This document shows positions 27,723-36,423 of a DNA stretch of 64,000 nt, piece by piece. Below the pieces are notes generated by a model. That model worked only from the letters and a program-made list of their open reading frames with translations, did not search any database and was not told where the DNA came from. The stretch's first letter is position 1. Every line of letters starts with the position of its first letter. The position numbers and the translations under genes were made by a program. The stretch comes from Paenibacillus tyrphae (GTDB taxonomy: Bacteria; Bacillota; Bacilli; Paenibacillales; NBRC-103111), in assembly GCF_027925525.1 (NCBI RefSeq), contig NZ_BSDJ01000032.1, positions 1 through 64,000 of the forward strand, read 5' to 3'.

Positions 27723-28793
27723 CTAGTTTAAAGAAATACTTTTTACTCCACCTTGGCCCGTAAATAAAACCATGACATCGGGTTCTCCTTCTTGGCTGAA
27801 GGTATAATTGTAAAGTCCGATTTGCCCCGGGCCTGAAAGAATCGTTGTATATTTGGCTTCATATCCGGTAAGATCGATGCCGAAATAGTTAATCATATAA
27901 GGATTGGCGATGGCGATCGCTCGCTCTTTTGATTCCAAATCCGGCGCAGCATCGGCGGAATCATCCTTCAAATCGATGTAAAGACTCTTGATTTTCCCCG
28001 TATTTGCATCAAAGGCTATAAAATCGTTCTCGTACGAATAACCCCATGTCTCTTTCACCTTATCCTTTAACAAAGATTTAATATTGGTAAAGCCAGTGAT
28101 TTCAACATGATCCTTGCCTGAAAGCTCCTTCAACACTCGTTCAGCCTCGGGCAAATACTTCTGTTCCGCATCGGCGGCCGGATATCGCGTGGAAACTTGG
28201 GCTTTGTATACTGTGTTGTCGCTTGAGTTAATGGCAACGACGCCGAAAGGCTCGGTTTTTTGGTTATAATCGGAAGTGAATTGAAGATGATCGTCTAAGT
28301 CATCTTGCTTTTTAGAAAACAGCACGTTCTTTAGCTTTGTTTTGCCCTCGCTATCGAGCTGCCTTAATGTGCTCTCCACAAGCTCAAATGATGCAGGTCT
28401 CGCTCCGTCGGGAACAAGCTCCATTGTTGCATATTCGATGCTGCCGTCTTTATTAATTGTGATTATATTGGGCCTGTTCGCCATCAATTCGTCGCTATCG
28501 TTTGCAGTGTCTCCGGGACTTTGGAATGAAAGCATCCATTGATTGTCCCCCAGCGGAATAGGATTTCGACCGAACTTGACTTCCGTTAAACCGAACACCG
28601 TTGTCAGAAATTGCTCCGCAGCCGTAATGTAGCTCGAATCAACATCACTCAACGTATTGCTGCTGCCCGCTGCCATGGCAAGTTTTGGGCTCCCCGGTTG
28701 TTCGGCAGCCATGGCCGGCACAGCTCCGAACAGCATGCTCGCGGCAATTACAGGGATGAACAGTTTGTTGCGCTTTTTCAAGTGTTTACTCAT
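27723..28793 (-). CDS. Secreted protein of unknown function
   Basis: A 356-residue protein with a clear signal peptide (basic MSKHLKKRNK, hydrophobic core, cut near AMAAEQ). The mature part mixes alpha and beta and has segments that recall YcdB/PepSY-type units (FELVESTLRQLDSEGKTKL; TGKIKSLYIDLKDDS; ESKERAIAIANPYM), but I cannot assign a family. The start at 28793 has GAGAGGAG ten bases upstream, and a much longer upstream frame would hide the signal peptide. Codon use is more AT-rich than most neighbours, hinting at a different origin. The gene is monocistronic. Confidence 0.7.
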   Translation of the reverse strand: MSKHLKKRNKLFIPVIAASMLFGAVPAMAAEQPGSPKLAMAAGSSNTLSDVDSSYITAAEQFLTTVFGLTEVKFGRNPIPLGDNQWMLSFQSPGDTANDSDELMANRPNIITINKDGSIEYATMELVPDGARPASFELVESTLRQLDSEGKTKLKNVLFSKKQDDLDDHLQFTSDYNQKTEPFGVVAINSSDNTVYKAQVSTRYPAADAEQKYLPEAERVLKELSGKDHVEITGFTNIKSLLKDKVKETWGYSYENDFIAFDANTGKIKSLYIDLKDDSADAAPDLESKERAIAIANPYMINYFGIDLTGYEAKYTTILSGPGQIGLYNYTFSQEGEPDVMVLFTGQGGVKSISLN

Positions 28794-29064
28794 TTTGAGT
28801 ATTCTCCTCTCTTTTTTGAGACTCAACCAATAGACTCGGTCCACGCCCATACGGTTCCCTTTTATAAAAAAGTTTTTTGCCGTAAGCCAACGGAAGTTCC
28901 TTGATGAAGCAAGTGTCTCCGGCCCGTACGTCTTTTCCGGCATCTGCGGAATAACTATCGAATACGTGTGGAAAATATCATGAATCGTCATGGCCACGCA
29001 CATCAAAATGCATCTTGTCATTCCTTACATCGCGTGGTAGTATATAACAATTAACGTGGAAGGG

Positions 29065-29205
29065 CTCCTAGGGATCCGACGGCCAAGCGGCCGGGCGAAC
29101 CAAGCGGAGCCGGCGCGTCACCGATAGAGCCGCGCTACACCGTAGGGATAAAAGACCTCGTGCAAGTTCCGCCTGACAAGGCGAAACGGCATGGGGTCTT
29201 TTCTG
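29065..29205 (+). ncRNA. Structured leader resembling the ykkC riboswitch family, with terminator
   Basis: Upstream of the ABC exporter. CTAGGGATCCG (29068) and ACACCGTAGGGATAAAAG (29137-29154) closely match the two ends of the ykkC (guanidine-I) consensus as I remember it (CUAGGGUUCCG and ACACGGCGGGAUAAAAG), about 90 bases apart as in that family. Between them are CGGCC-AAGC-GGCCG and GGCGCG/CGCGCT stems. The middle GGUCCGAGAG block is replaced by CGAACCAAGCGG, and the usual CCCGGGAG end is missing. AAAAGACCTCGTGC can pair with GCATGGGGTCTTTT to form a terminator just before the ATPase gene, so a switch by termination is plausible. Confidence 0.5.
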
Positions 29206-29234
29206 CTTTAGCAGAGGAAAGGAGAAGGAGGAAC

Positions 29235-30221
29235 ATGAACGCGATACGGGCCGAAGGGCTGACGAAACGGTTCGCCGTGAAACGGAAGGAGGAGGGCTTC
29301 AAGGCCGGGGTGCGTTCACTGCTGCGCCCGCAGTACAGTGAGAAGACGGCGGTGCAAGGCATCGACCTGACTGTCCCGCAAGGAGAGACGCTGGCGTTTC
29401 TCGGACCGAACGGCGCCGGCAAATCGACGACGATCAAGATGCTGACCGGCATTCTGCATCCGTCCGGCGGACACGCGGAGGTGCTCGGCTGCTGTCCGTG
29501 GAAGGAACGCGGCAAGCTGGCTTACCGGATCGGCTCCGTTTTCGGGCAGAAATCGCAACTCTGGTACCACCTTCCGCCCGCCGACTCGTTCGAGCTGATG
29601 AGCCGCATATACGAATTGAAGCGCAGCGATTATCTCGCCCGGCGGGACGATCTCGTCCGCCGCTTCGAGCTGGAGCCGTATTTGCATACTCCTGTGCGGA
29701 AGCTGTCGCTGGGCGAGCGGATGCGCTGCGAGATTGCGGCGGCGATGCTGCACCGGCCGCAGATTCTGTTCCTCGACGAGCCGACGATCGGGTTGGACGT
29801 AGTTGTGAAGCAAAGCATACGTGAGCTCATCCGGTTCATGAACCGGGAGGAAGGGACGACCGTGTTCCTGACCTCCCACGACGCAGGAGATATCGAGCAG
29901 CTGTGTAGGCGGGCCGTTGTCATCAACCATGGGCAGATGATCTTCGACGATACGGTCGAGGCGATGAAGCGGGAGCTGCTGACAGGCAAGACGATCCGGC
30001 TCAAGCTGCTGGAGCCGGGCCCGCCGTTTCGGCACGACGGCGTAGAAGTGCTGACGCAAACGGACCGGGAGCTGGCGCTTTCCGTCGATACGTCGGCTAT
30101 CGCCGCCCAGGAAGTGCTTTCCCGCCTCGTCGCGGCGTACCGCGTGTCGGACATTACGATCGAAGATCCTCCGATGGAAAGCATCATTACGCATATTTAC
30201 GAGCGGGAGGGAAGCGTATGA
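29235..30221 (+). CDS. ABC exporter ATP-binding protein
   Basis: A 328-residue ATPase with Walker A GPNGAGKSTTIKMLTG, a Q-loop in FGQKSQLWYHLPP, the signature LSLGERMRCEIAAAM, Walker B ILFLDEPTIGLD and the switch TSHDAGD. The insertion KRKEEGFKAGVRSLLRPQYSEKTAV after the first strand is characteristic of the ATPases that pair with DUF990-type ABC-2 permeases. The start at 29235 has AAGGAGG upstream. It leads a three-gene operon behind a ykkC-like leader. The substrate is likely a toxic small molecule; the family includes viologen-type exporters. Confidence 0.92.
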   Translation: MNAIRAEGLTKRFAVKRKEEGFKAGVRSLLRPQYSEKTAVQGIDLTVPQGETLAFLGPNGAGKSTTIKMLTGILHPSGGHAEVLGCCPWKERGKLAYRIGSVFGQKSQLWYHLPPADSFELMSRIYELKRSDYLARRDDLVRRFELEPYLHTPVRKLSLGERMRCEIAAAMLHRPQILFLDEPTIGLDVVVKQSIRELIRFMNREEGTTVFLTSHDAGDIEQLCRRAVVINHGQMIFDDTVEAMKRELLTGKTIRLKLLEPGPPFRHDGVEVLTQTDRELALSVDTSAIAAQEVLSRLVAAYRVSDITIEDPPMESIITHIYEREGSV

Positions 30222-31021
30222 ATTTGAGTCCGAAGCTGCTGAAATACGGCGCGATCGGGCGAATCAGCCTGCGGAATCATTTTGCTTACGTGTTGGACTT
30301 TTTAATCCGCTCGATTTTCCTGATCATCATCATGTACATCTTCATTCAATTGTGGCAGACGACGTACCGTGGGGAAGGGTCGCAGCTGATCGCGGGCTAC
30401 AGCTTCGAGCAGATCATTTGGTACATTTTATTCGCCGAAGCGCTGACGATGGCGTTTCCCAGCCTGTGCACCCGCGTGGAGGAAGAAGTGAAGAGCGGCG
30501 ATGTCGGCTATAAGCTGACACGGCCGTTCAGCTATATCGGCTACCATTATATGGCTTATGTAAGCGAAGTGACGGTCCGGCTGCTGGTGAACCTTGCCGT
30601 CGGCCTCGCGCTCGGCTTCGCCTTTTTCGGTCTTCCGTCGTTCGGCTGGGGCTGGCTCGGATTTTTCGTCATGAGCTTCGGTGCGATGACCGTCAACTTT
30701 ATGCTCAATATGGCGCTGTCGCTGTGCGCGTTCTGGGTCGAGGAGACGCGGGGACTGGAGTTCGTGTACCACAAGCTGCTGTTTACGATCGGGGGCATGC
30801 TGATGCCGCTTGAACTGTTTCCCGAAGCGCTGCAGCAGGTATGCCGCTGGCTGCCGTTTCAGGCAGTCCTGTATTTTCCGGCCAAAACCGCCGTCCACTG
30901 GGAGGAAGTCCATTTCGCTCCGATGCTGGCGGTCCAGTGGGCGTGGGTGGTCGTGCTGGCGCTTGTCGTCTGGCTTATCTATCGGAAAGGCGTCCGCAAG
31001 CTGAACGTCAACGGCGGCTGA
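30218..31021 (+). CDS. ABC-2 family permease (DUF990-like), first
   Basis: A 267-residue protein with six predicted membrane helices, including FLIRSIFLIIIMYIFIQLW and VVVLALVVWLIYRKGVRKL at the end. The features RGEGSQLIAGYSFEQIIWYI and RVEEEVKSGDVGYKLTRPFSY match permeases of the DUF990/viologen-exporter group. It overlaps the ATPase by four bases (ATGA). It pairs with the next gene to form the membrane channel. Confidence 0.9.
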   Translation: MNLSPKLLKYGAIGRISLRNHFAYVLDFLIRSIFLIIIMYIFIQLWQTTYRGEGSQLIAGYSFEQIIWYILFAEALTMAFPSLCTRVEEEVKSGDVGYKLTRPFSYIGYHYMAYVSEVTVRLLVNLAVGLALGFAFFGLPSFGWGWLGFFVMSFGAMTVNFMLNMALSLCAFWVEETRGLEFVYHKLLFTIGGMLMPLELFPEALQQVCRWLPFQAVLYFPAKTAVHWEEVHFAPMLAVQWAWVVVLALVVWLIYRKGVRKLNVNGG

Positions 31022-31046
31022 GCCGAAAAGAAGGGAGGGGAACGTA

Positions 31047-31850
31047 TTGCGCCATAATTCGAAAATAATGCCGCTGCTGCGGTTCGTAGGTACGTGCTGG
31101 AAGCTCAATTTGACCGGCGCCATGGAATTCCGGCTGAGCTTTCTGATGACGGCGGGTATGATGATGGTGAACAACGCCGTTTGGATTTTTTTCTGGGGGC
31201 TTTATTTTCAGCGGTTTCCGGTCGTGAACGGCTGGGAGCTGCAGGACGTGATGATGATGTGGGCGGTGAGCGCGGGCGGCTTTGGCCTGTCCGCCGTGCT
31301 GTTCGGAAATGCGTACCGGCTGGCCTCGCTGGTTGCGGGCGGTCAGCTCGATCTGTACCTGACGCAGCCGAAGCCGGTGCTGCTTCATATCCTGGTCAGC
31401 CGGATGTCCGTTTCTGCGATCGGGGACGTACTATTCGCCCTGCTGCTGTATGGGCTGTTCGGGGACCGCTCGCCGCTCGGCCTGCTGAAATTCGTTCTGG
31501 CGCTGCTCATCGCGATGCTGATTTTTCTGTTCTTCGTGGTGATGACGCAGTCGCTCGCCTTCTATATCGGTCAGGCCGATGGGATCGGCCAGCAGCTGTT
31601 CAATGCGATTCTCACCTTCTCGACGTATCCGACGGGCATTTTCAGCGGCTGGGGCCGGCTGGTTTTGTTTACCGTCATCCCCGCCGGCTTCATCAGCTAT
31701 TTGCCGATCGGACTGCTGCGGGAAGCGGATCTTGCGTTCACGCTGCAGGCGCTGGGCATGACGGGACTCGTGACCGCGGCCGGTCTATGGTTCTTTCACC
31801 GCGGCTTGCGGCGGTACAGCTCCGGCAACGCGATGGGGCTTCGGATGTGA
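31047..31850 (+). CDS. ABC-2 family permease (DUF990-like), second
   Basis: A 267-residue six-helix permease, diverged from its neighbour but of the same type (AGGQLDLYLTQPKPVLLHILVSRM corresponds to the 'LxRPxxxL' cytoplasmic loop). It starts with TTG, six bases after AAGGGAGGGG; no ATG is available nearby. Third gene of the operon, 25 bases after the first permease. With the ATPase it would make a heterodimeric efflux system. Confidence 0.9.
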   Translation: MRHNSKIMPLLRFVGTCWKLNLTGAMEFRLSFLMTAGMMMVNNAVWIFFWGLYFQRFPVVNGWELQDVMMMWAVSAGGFGLSAVLFGNAYRLASLVAGGQLDLYLTQPKPVLLHILVSRMSVSAIGDVLFALLLYGLFGDRSPLGLLKFVLALLIAMLIFLFFVVMTQSLAFYIGQADGIGQQLFNAILTFSTYPTGIFSGWGRLVLFTVIPAGFISYLPIGLLREADLAFTLQALGMTGLVTAAGLWFFHRGLRRYSSGNAMGLRM

Positions 31851-31922
31851 AAGCCGTCTGAAGAGGTGTATAATGGTTTTGGAACGATCGACCCTATGAT
31901 AAACGACTGCGGAGGACAGCTT

Positions 31923-32375
31923 ATGAGTACGACCGAAAAAGAGTGGTTTCGGGTACACAGCGCCGTGTATCTGCTCCTTGTGCGGGAGAATAAGCTGCTG
32001 CTGCTTCGCCGGACCAATACCGGCTATGAGGATGGCAAGTTAAGTCTGGTAGCCGGCAAAATGGACGGGAACGAAGAAGTGAAGCGGGCGGCTGCGCGCG
32101 AAGCGTGGGAGGAAAGCGGCGTCCGGGTGGACCCGGCCGATCTGGAAGTGGCGAGTGTGATGCACCGGAATTCGGATACGGGCGAATGGATCGATTTTTT
32201 TCTGACCGTGAAGCGATGGGAGGGGGAGCCGTACAACCGGGAACCGGACAAATGCTCCGAAATGGCATGGTATCCGCTGGACGGCCTTCCGGAAGATATG
32301 ATTCTCCATGTGCGCCAGGCGGTCGAAAACGTGCTGGCGGGCGTATTTTACGACAGCTACGGTTGGCAGCAATAA
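31923..32375 (+). CDS. NUDIX hydrolase
   Basis: A 150-residue NUDIX protein. The box reads GKMDGNEEVKRAAAREAWEESGV, matching the GX5EX7REUXEEXGU pattern, and the beta-grasp start FRVHSAVYLLLVRENKLLLLRR is typical. The ATG at 31923 lies eight bases after GGAGGA. It follows the exporter operon by 72 bases with no terminator seen, so it may be partly cotranscribed. Such enzymes hydrolyse nucleoside diphosphate derivatives; the substrate is not predictable from sequence. Confidence 0.88.
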   Translation: MSTTEKEWFRVHSAVYLLLVRENKLLLLRRTNTGYEDGKLSLVAGKMDGNEEVKRAAAREAWEESGVRVDPADLEVASVMHRNSDTGEWIDFFLTVKRWEGEPYNREPDKCSEMAWYPLDGLPEDMILHVRQAVENVLAGVFYDSYGWQQ

Positions 32376-32425
32376 AGCAGGCGGTGAAGACCCATTTCGG
32401 GAGCTTTGCCGCCTTTTGTCATCTT

Positions 32426-32458
32426 CGACGAAAATTCGACGCATGTGTCGATTCGTCG
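32426..32458. promoter_or_regulatory. Imperfect inverted repeat upstream of the VanW gene
   Basis: CGACGAAAATTCGAC (32426-32440) and GTCGATTCGTCG (32447-32458) pair apart from a three-base bulge. It lies about 50 bp upstream of the vanW-like start and near the possible -10 box TAGAAT. There is no T-run, so an operator is likelier than a terminator. Confidence 0.35.
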
Positions 32459-32509
32459 TAGTAAGCTGATCGGGTTTTTGCTAGAATGAAGGTAAGGAGG
32501 GGAGGACGG

Positions 32510-33367
32510 ATGTTCGGTCCATCGTCGGTGCCGAAGCCGAAGTACCGCAGCCGATGGCGGACGGCGGCAGGCATTGCGTATTACCGGCTGCGCCGCCGCG
32601 TGAGCTGGATGCTCGGGAATAAACGCTTTGCGCGATTGCGCCGGGACGAACCGCTGCGGCACGTACATTTCGCCCACCGTACTCCGCTGCTTCGACAGCT
32701 TCGGAATGTGGAGATGCAGCTTCAACACAACAAAATCATCAACTTGAGACTGGCTGCGCAGCGGCTAGGCGGTCTGGTCCTTCAGCCGGGCGAAACGTTC
32801 TCATACTGGAAGACGATCGGCAAACCGACCCGCCGTCAAGGCTACGTGGACGGGATGATTCTGCATCACGGCACGGTCCGGGCCGGAGTGGGAGGCGGTT
32901 TATGTCAGCTTTCCAATCTGATTTACTGGATGACGCTGCACACGCCGCTTACCGTGACGGAGAGATACCGGCACGGATACGACGTTTTTCCCGATGCGGG
33001 ACGAATGCAGCCTTTCGGAACGGGGGCGACTTGCTTTTATAATTACTTGGATCTGCAGATCGAGAACCGCACGGAGATGTGTTATCAGCTCCGAATTTGG
33101 CTGACGGACACCGACTTGGTCGGAGAATGGCGGGCCGACAGTCCCGCAGCGCAGCGTTATGAGATTACCGAAACCAGGCACTGGATTACCCAGGAATGGT
33201 GGGGCGGATATGTTCGCCATAACGTCATTAGCCGCAACCGGTTCGATGCGGAAGGGCGCTGGCTGGACGAACAGTTCGTTGCCGAGAACCACGCCATCAT
33301 GATGTATGAGCCTTGCTTGCAGGAGAGAGCCGGCCCCGACCAAGTTCCCGGGCGTAGGGACTTGTAG
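32510..33367 (+). CDS. VanW-family protein
   Basis: A 285-residue protein with the VanW core: NLRLAAQRLGGLVLQPGETFSYWKTIG, GYVDGMILHHGTVRAGVGGGLCQLSNLIYWM and RHGYDVFPDAGRMQPFGTGATC. VanW occurs in VanB-type vancomycin-resistance clusters, but most copies are housekeeping cell-wall-linked proteins of unknown activity; no vanH, vanA/B or vanX is nearby. The N-terminus is strongly basic, without a clear signal peptide. The start at 32510 follows GGAGGGGAGG. An inverted repeat lies upstream. Confidence 0.85.
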   Translation: MFGPSSVPKPKYRSRWRTAAGIAYYRLRRRVSWMLGNKRFARLRRDEPLRHVHFAHRTPLLRQLRNVEMQLQHNKIINLRLAAQRLGGLVLQPGETFSYWKTIGKPTRRQGYVDGMILHHGTVRAGVGGGLCQLSNLIYWMTLHTPLTVTERYRHGYDVFPDAGRMQPFGTGATCFYNYLDLQIENRTEMCYQLRIWLTDTDLVGEWRADSPAAQRYEITETRHWITQEWWGGYVRHNVISRNRFDAEGRWLDEQFVAENHAIMMYEPCLQERAGPDQVPGRRDL

Positions 33368-33518
33368 CATGTATAAAGAATCAGACCGTTTCTTTGAAAG
33401 GTGCTTCAATCCTGTGCTTTTTGTTATATTTCACACAAATCGAGACAAAAGTTCTATACTTGCAGCATGAATTTAGGTATAATGAAATAACAAAAAAGTC
33501 CTATGGATCTGCGGCATA

Positions 33519-33527
33519 TTGTCGAAA
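33519..33527 (+). promoter_or_regulatory. Possible Spo0A box before cheX
   Basis: TTGTCGAAA matches the 0A-box consensus, 20 bp upstream of the cheX start and downstream of a TATAAT (33478-33483), a position that would suit repression. A nine-base match can occur by chance. Confidence 0.3.
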
Positions 33528-33546
33528 AAAGGAGACCGGTCATCTT

Positions 33547-34005
33547 ATGAAGGCAGAGCTTATCAACCCGTTTTTGGAGTCGGCCAGAATCGTTATCGAA
33601 CAAGTCGCCAATGTACGACCGACCACCGGACAGCTCGGCATCAAAGACGTGAAGTTTGCTGAGAAATACATTTGGATTCAAATCGGCATGACCGGACAAA
33701 TGGAAGGGGACATCGTCTTCGGATTGCACGAGGAAGTCGCGCTCAAGGTCGTGTCCGCCATGATGGGCGGATTCTCGATCACCGAAATGAACGACATCGG
33801 CAAAAGCGCCATCTCCGAGCTCAGCAATATGATCAGCGGCAATGCCAGCACGATGCTGTTCAACCAAGGAGTCCGCGTCGATATTACGCCGCCCAAGATG
33901 CTTCATTCCGCGCATGCGGCCGGTTTCAACGCGCAAAAGGCGCTGACGATCCCGCTGATTATGGAAGGCATCGGCGAGCTGGATATTCAAGTGCTTATCG
34001 CTTAA
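33547..34005 (+). CDS. cheX: CheX-like chemotaxis phosphatase
   Basis: A 152-residue protein of the CheC/CheX/FliY phosphatase group. The single ExxN active-site helix is visible in DIGKSAISELSNMISGNAS, as in CheX (CheC usually has two). The start MKAELINPFLESARIVIEQV is typical for CheX. It removes phosphate from CheY-P to end a flagellar signal. The ATG at 33547 has AAAGGAGACC upstream. The gene stands alone, away from any che/fli cluster in this window, and has a Spo0A-box-like site in its leader. Confidence 0.88.
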   Translation: MKAELINPFLESARIVIEQVANVRPTTGQLGIKDVKFAEKYIWIQIGMTGQMEGDIVFGLHEEVALKVVSAMMGGFSITEMNDIGKSAISELSNMISGNASTMLFNQGVRVDITPPKMLHSAHAAGFNAQKALTIPLIMEGIGELDIQVLIA

Positions 34006-34137
34006 CCAAGCGGTATGCCCTACAGTTGAAATGACGAGTCCATAACGTGTAAGCTGTAAGCGAAGGCTTCTCCGGTTCCGATAACGCCGGGAGCGCTTCG
34101 CTTTTTTTGTTCGATAGAAGACAGGGGGAACCGGAGG

Positions 34138-34914
34138 ATGGATTTTCAGGGCAAAATCGCGGTAATCACGGGAGCGTCCAGCGGGATCGGCGCGCTTATG
34201 GCGCAGATGCTGGCGCAGCGGGGAGCCGTTCCTGTGCTTATGGCGCGGTCGGAGCAAAAGCTGGCGGAGGCGTCCGCTAAAATACAGGGCAAGCACGGGA
34301 TCTATCCGCTCGACGTCACCTCGGCGGAGCAGGTAACGGCAACGATGGAGCGGGTGATCGCCGAATACGGCCGGATCGACATTTTGATCAACAATGCGGG
34401 CTACGGCGTGTTCGATTCGTTCGTGACGGCGCCCTTAAGCGAATTCGAGGGCATGATGGACGTCAATTACATGGGGGCGGTCCGCTGTACGAAAGCGGTG
34501 CTGCCTTCCATGCTGAAGCAGGGGAGCGGCCATATTATCAATATTGCCTCCATGGCCGGGAAGATCGGCTCGGCCAAGTCGAGCGGCTACTCGGCCACCA
34601 AGCACGCCGTGCTCGGCTTGACCAATTGTCTGCGGCAGGAGCTTGTCGGTACCGGCGTTCGTTTGACCGCCGTCAACCCCGGGCCGATCGATACGCCGTT
34701 TTTCGAGCGGGCCGATCCTTCGGGCAGCTATGTAAAAAACATCGAATGGTTTATGCTGAAGCCGGAGCGCGTCGCTCAGGCGGTGCTCAAAGCGATCGAG
34801 CGGGGGACGCCCGAGGTGAACCTGCCGTTCATGGCGGCTGCCGGGGTGAAGCTGTATCAGTTGTTTCCGCGGCTGTTTGACGGCATCGCCTATAAATTGC
34901 TTAACAAGAAATAA
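34138..34914 (+). CDS. Short-chain dehydrogenase/reductase
   Basis: A 258-residue classical SDR. The cofactor motif TGASSGIGALMAQML is at the N-terminus, NNAGYG is near residue 85, and the catalytic Ser, Tyr and Lys appear in IINIASMAGKIGSAKSSGYSATK. The Arg in LMARSEQKLAEA after strand 2 favours NADP(H). The substrate is unknown. GGAGG lies only just upstream of the ATG, with AGGGGGAA a little further. A strong terminator follows the stop. Confidence 0.92.
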   Translation: MDFQGKIAVITGASSGIGALMAQMLAQRGAVPVLMARSEQKLAEASAKIQGKHGIYPLDVTSAEQVTATMERVIAEYGRIDILINNAGYGVFDSFVTAPLSEFEGMMDVNYMGAVRCTKAVLPSMLKQGSGHIINIASMAGKIGSAKSSGYSATKHAVLGLTNCLRQELVGTGVRLTAVNPGPIDTPFFERADPSGSYVKNIEWFMLKPERVAQAVLKAIERGTPEVNLPFMAAAGVKLYQLFPRLFDGIAYKLLNKK

Positions 34915-34969
34915 GGAAGGCTAGGGCCTGCGGTGCCGAATGGCTTGAAACCGCAGGATGGGATATACG

Positions 34970-35009
34970 AGAAGACCGCAGCTCCCTTCGAGGGTCGGCG
35001 GTCTTCTTT
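34970..35009 (+). terminator. Terminator of the SDR gene
   Basis: AGAAGACCGC pairs with GCGGTCTTCT around an inner CCCTTCGAGGG hairpin, followed by TTT. Confidence 0.75.
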
Positions 35010-35040
35010 GGCTCGCCTTAGCGGACACGAGAATGCGCTT

Positions 35041-35081
35041 AAGAAAAAAAGACCGAGTGCGCACATTGCTTTTCGGTCTTC
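35041..35081 (-). terminator. Terminator of the YusU-like gene
   Basis: On the minus strand AAGACCGA pairs with TCGGTCTT, followed by seven T residues, about 40 bases beyond the stop at 35119. Confidence 0.75.
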
Positions 35082-35118
35082 GTGCAGGGTATGGTAAAGG
35101 AAGTATGGTCCGCAGCGA

Positions 35119-35397
35119 TTAAGCTTCCGGCTCCGGCCTGGCTTCCGTCTGTTGATTGGCCGCCTTAAACTTCTGGTTGCGGTCTCGGACCTCTTCGAAC
35201 AGCTTCCGGACATCGGCTTTGCCTTCGGGGTGCTGCTGATTCCAATGGCTGGCAAGAGCCGGCATTGTTTTATGGATATGGTTGTAGATCGCCCAAACTT
35301 TAATTTTTTCCACCGTTTCGGCGGAAGCGTCACCGGTCAGCAGCTCGGCATATTTCTCGACCAGCCCTTCGAATTCGGCGGCAAAACGGGAATTCAT
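35119..35397 (-). CDS. Small protein of the YusU/DUF2573 type
   Basis: A 92-residue acidic helical protein: FAAEFEGLVEKYAELLTG, then KVWAIYNHIHKTMPALASHWNQQHPEGKADVRKL. This matches my memory of the DUF2573 (B. subtilis YusU) family, whose function is not known. AAAGGTGG lies eight bases before the ATG at 35397. Divergent from the hydrolase gene, so the 82-base gap holds both promoters. Confidence 0.7.
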   Translation of the reverse strand: MNSRFAAEFEGLVEKYAELLTGDASAETVEKIKVWAIYNHIHKTMPALASHWNQQHPEGKADVRKLFEEVRDRNQKFKAANQQTEARPEPEA

Positions 35398-35479
35398 TTG
35401 AAAATCCACCTTTCCGGTCATAATACATCTTAGTGTAACGCCGGAATGACTTTGTGTCAAAAAATGGAGTGAACCGAAC

Positions 35480-36340
35480 ATGCCTATACTTACCGATACA
35501 AACCTTCCGCAAAGCGGGGTAACCGGCGGCGTTCCAGCCGACGGCACGCTGGTCCAGAGAGAAAGTCTCCGCAGCCTTGCGAAGGGCATATCGCTTTACC
35601 GGTTGACATATATTAGCCAAGGACTTCAGGTGAAAGGTTATCTTGCCGTGCCCGATGCCGCCGTACCCGTTCCCGGTTTAATTTACTGCCGGGGAGGCAT
35701 CCGCAAGGTCGGGATGGTGCGCAAACGGCGCATTTTCTCGATGGCGCGGCGCGGGTACGCGGTCTTTGCGCCGTTTTACCGGGGAAACGAAGGCGGCGAG
35801 GGGCGGGAGGACTTCGGAGGGGAAGACCGCTTTGACGTGCATCATGCCATTACCCTCATGCAATCGCTGCCGGAGGTGCAGTCCGGGCCGATTCCGCTGA
35901 TCGGCTTCTCCCGCGGCGCGCTGATGGCGCTGCTGGCGGCCAAAGAGTGCGAAGGCGCCGGTCCGGTCGTCGTCTGGGGCGGCGTAAGCGATCTGCTCGA
36001 TACGTATGAAGAGCGGGTCGATCTGAGGCGGATGCTGAAGCGGGTCGTCGGCCATCCGCGCAAGCAGGCCGAATGCTACGAGCGGCGCTCGCCCGTCCGT
36101 TGGGTTGACGCGATCCGCGTGCCCGTCATGATCGTACACGGTACGGCGGATGCGCAGGTCAGCGTAGAGCAGGCGCGCAAGCTGGGAGCGGCGCTGGAGC
36201 GAGCCGGGAAGGAGTACACGATGGAACTGTACGACGGGCTGGGGCACCGCTTTCCGAAGGAGGACGACGAACGCGCGCTCGATGCGGTATTCGGATGGAT
36301 CGCAAACAAACGGGAACGGGCGGAAGGACGGGACCGGTAA
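35480..36340 (+). CDS. Alpha/beta hydrolase (prolyl-oligopeptidase-like)
   Basis: A 286-residue hydrolase. The nucleophile elbow is GFSRGALMALLA, the acid lies in MIVHGTADAQVS and the catalytic His in YDGLGHRFPKED, all at expected distances. The front half, with GYLAVPDAAVPVPGLIYCRGG and a TPEDF-like bridge, resembles S9 peptidase or acyl-peptide esterase domains lacking the propeller. GGAG precedes the ATG. The substrate cannot be told. It is 83 bases before the helicase gene and in the same direction. Confidence 0.85.
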   Translation: MPILTDTNLPQSGVTGGVPADGTLVQRESLRSLAKGISLYRLTYISQGLQVKGYLAVPDAAVPVPGLIYCRGGIRKVGMVRKRRIFSMARRGYAVFAPFYRGNEGGEGREDFGGEDRFDVHHAITLMQSLPEVQSGPIPLIGFSRGALMALLAAKECEGAGPVVVWGGVSDLLDTYEERVDLRRMLKRVVGHPRKQAECYERRSPVRWVDAIRVPVMIVHGTADAQVSVEQARKLGAALERAGKEYTMELYDGLGHRFPKEDDERALDAVFGWIANKRERAEGRDR

Positions 36341-36423
36341 GCCGGCTGCCTTCCCGCCGGGTAGGGCAATCGCCCGCATATTCTGGTATACTAAGGAAAC
36401 GTAAGGGAAGAGAGGATGATCGA

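Noticed and set aside
32510-33367. Vancomycin resistance cluster
   Set aside because: Only a VanW-family gene is present; vanH, ligase and vanX genes are absent, so resistance is not supported.
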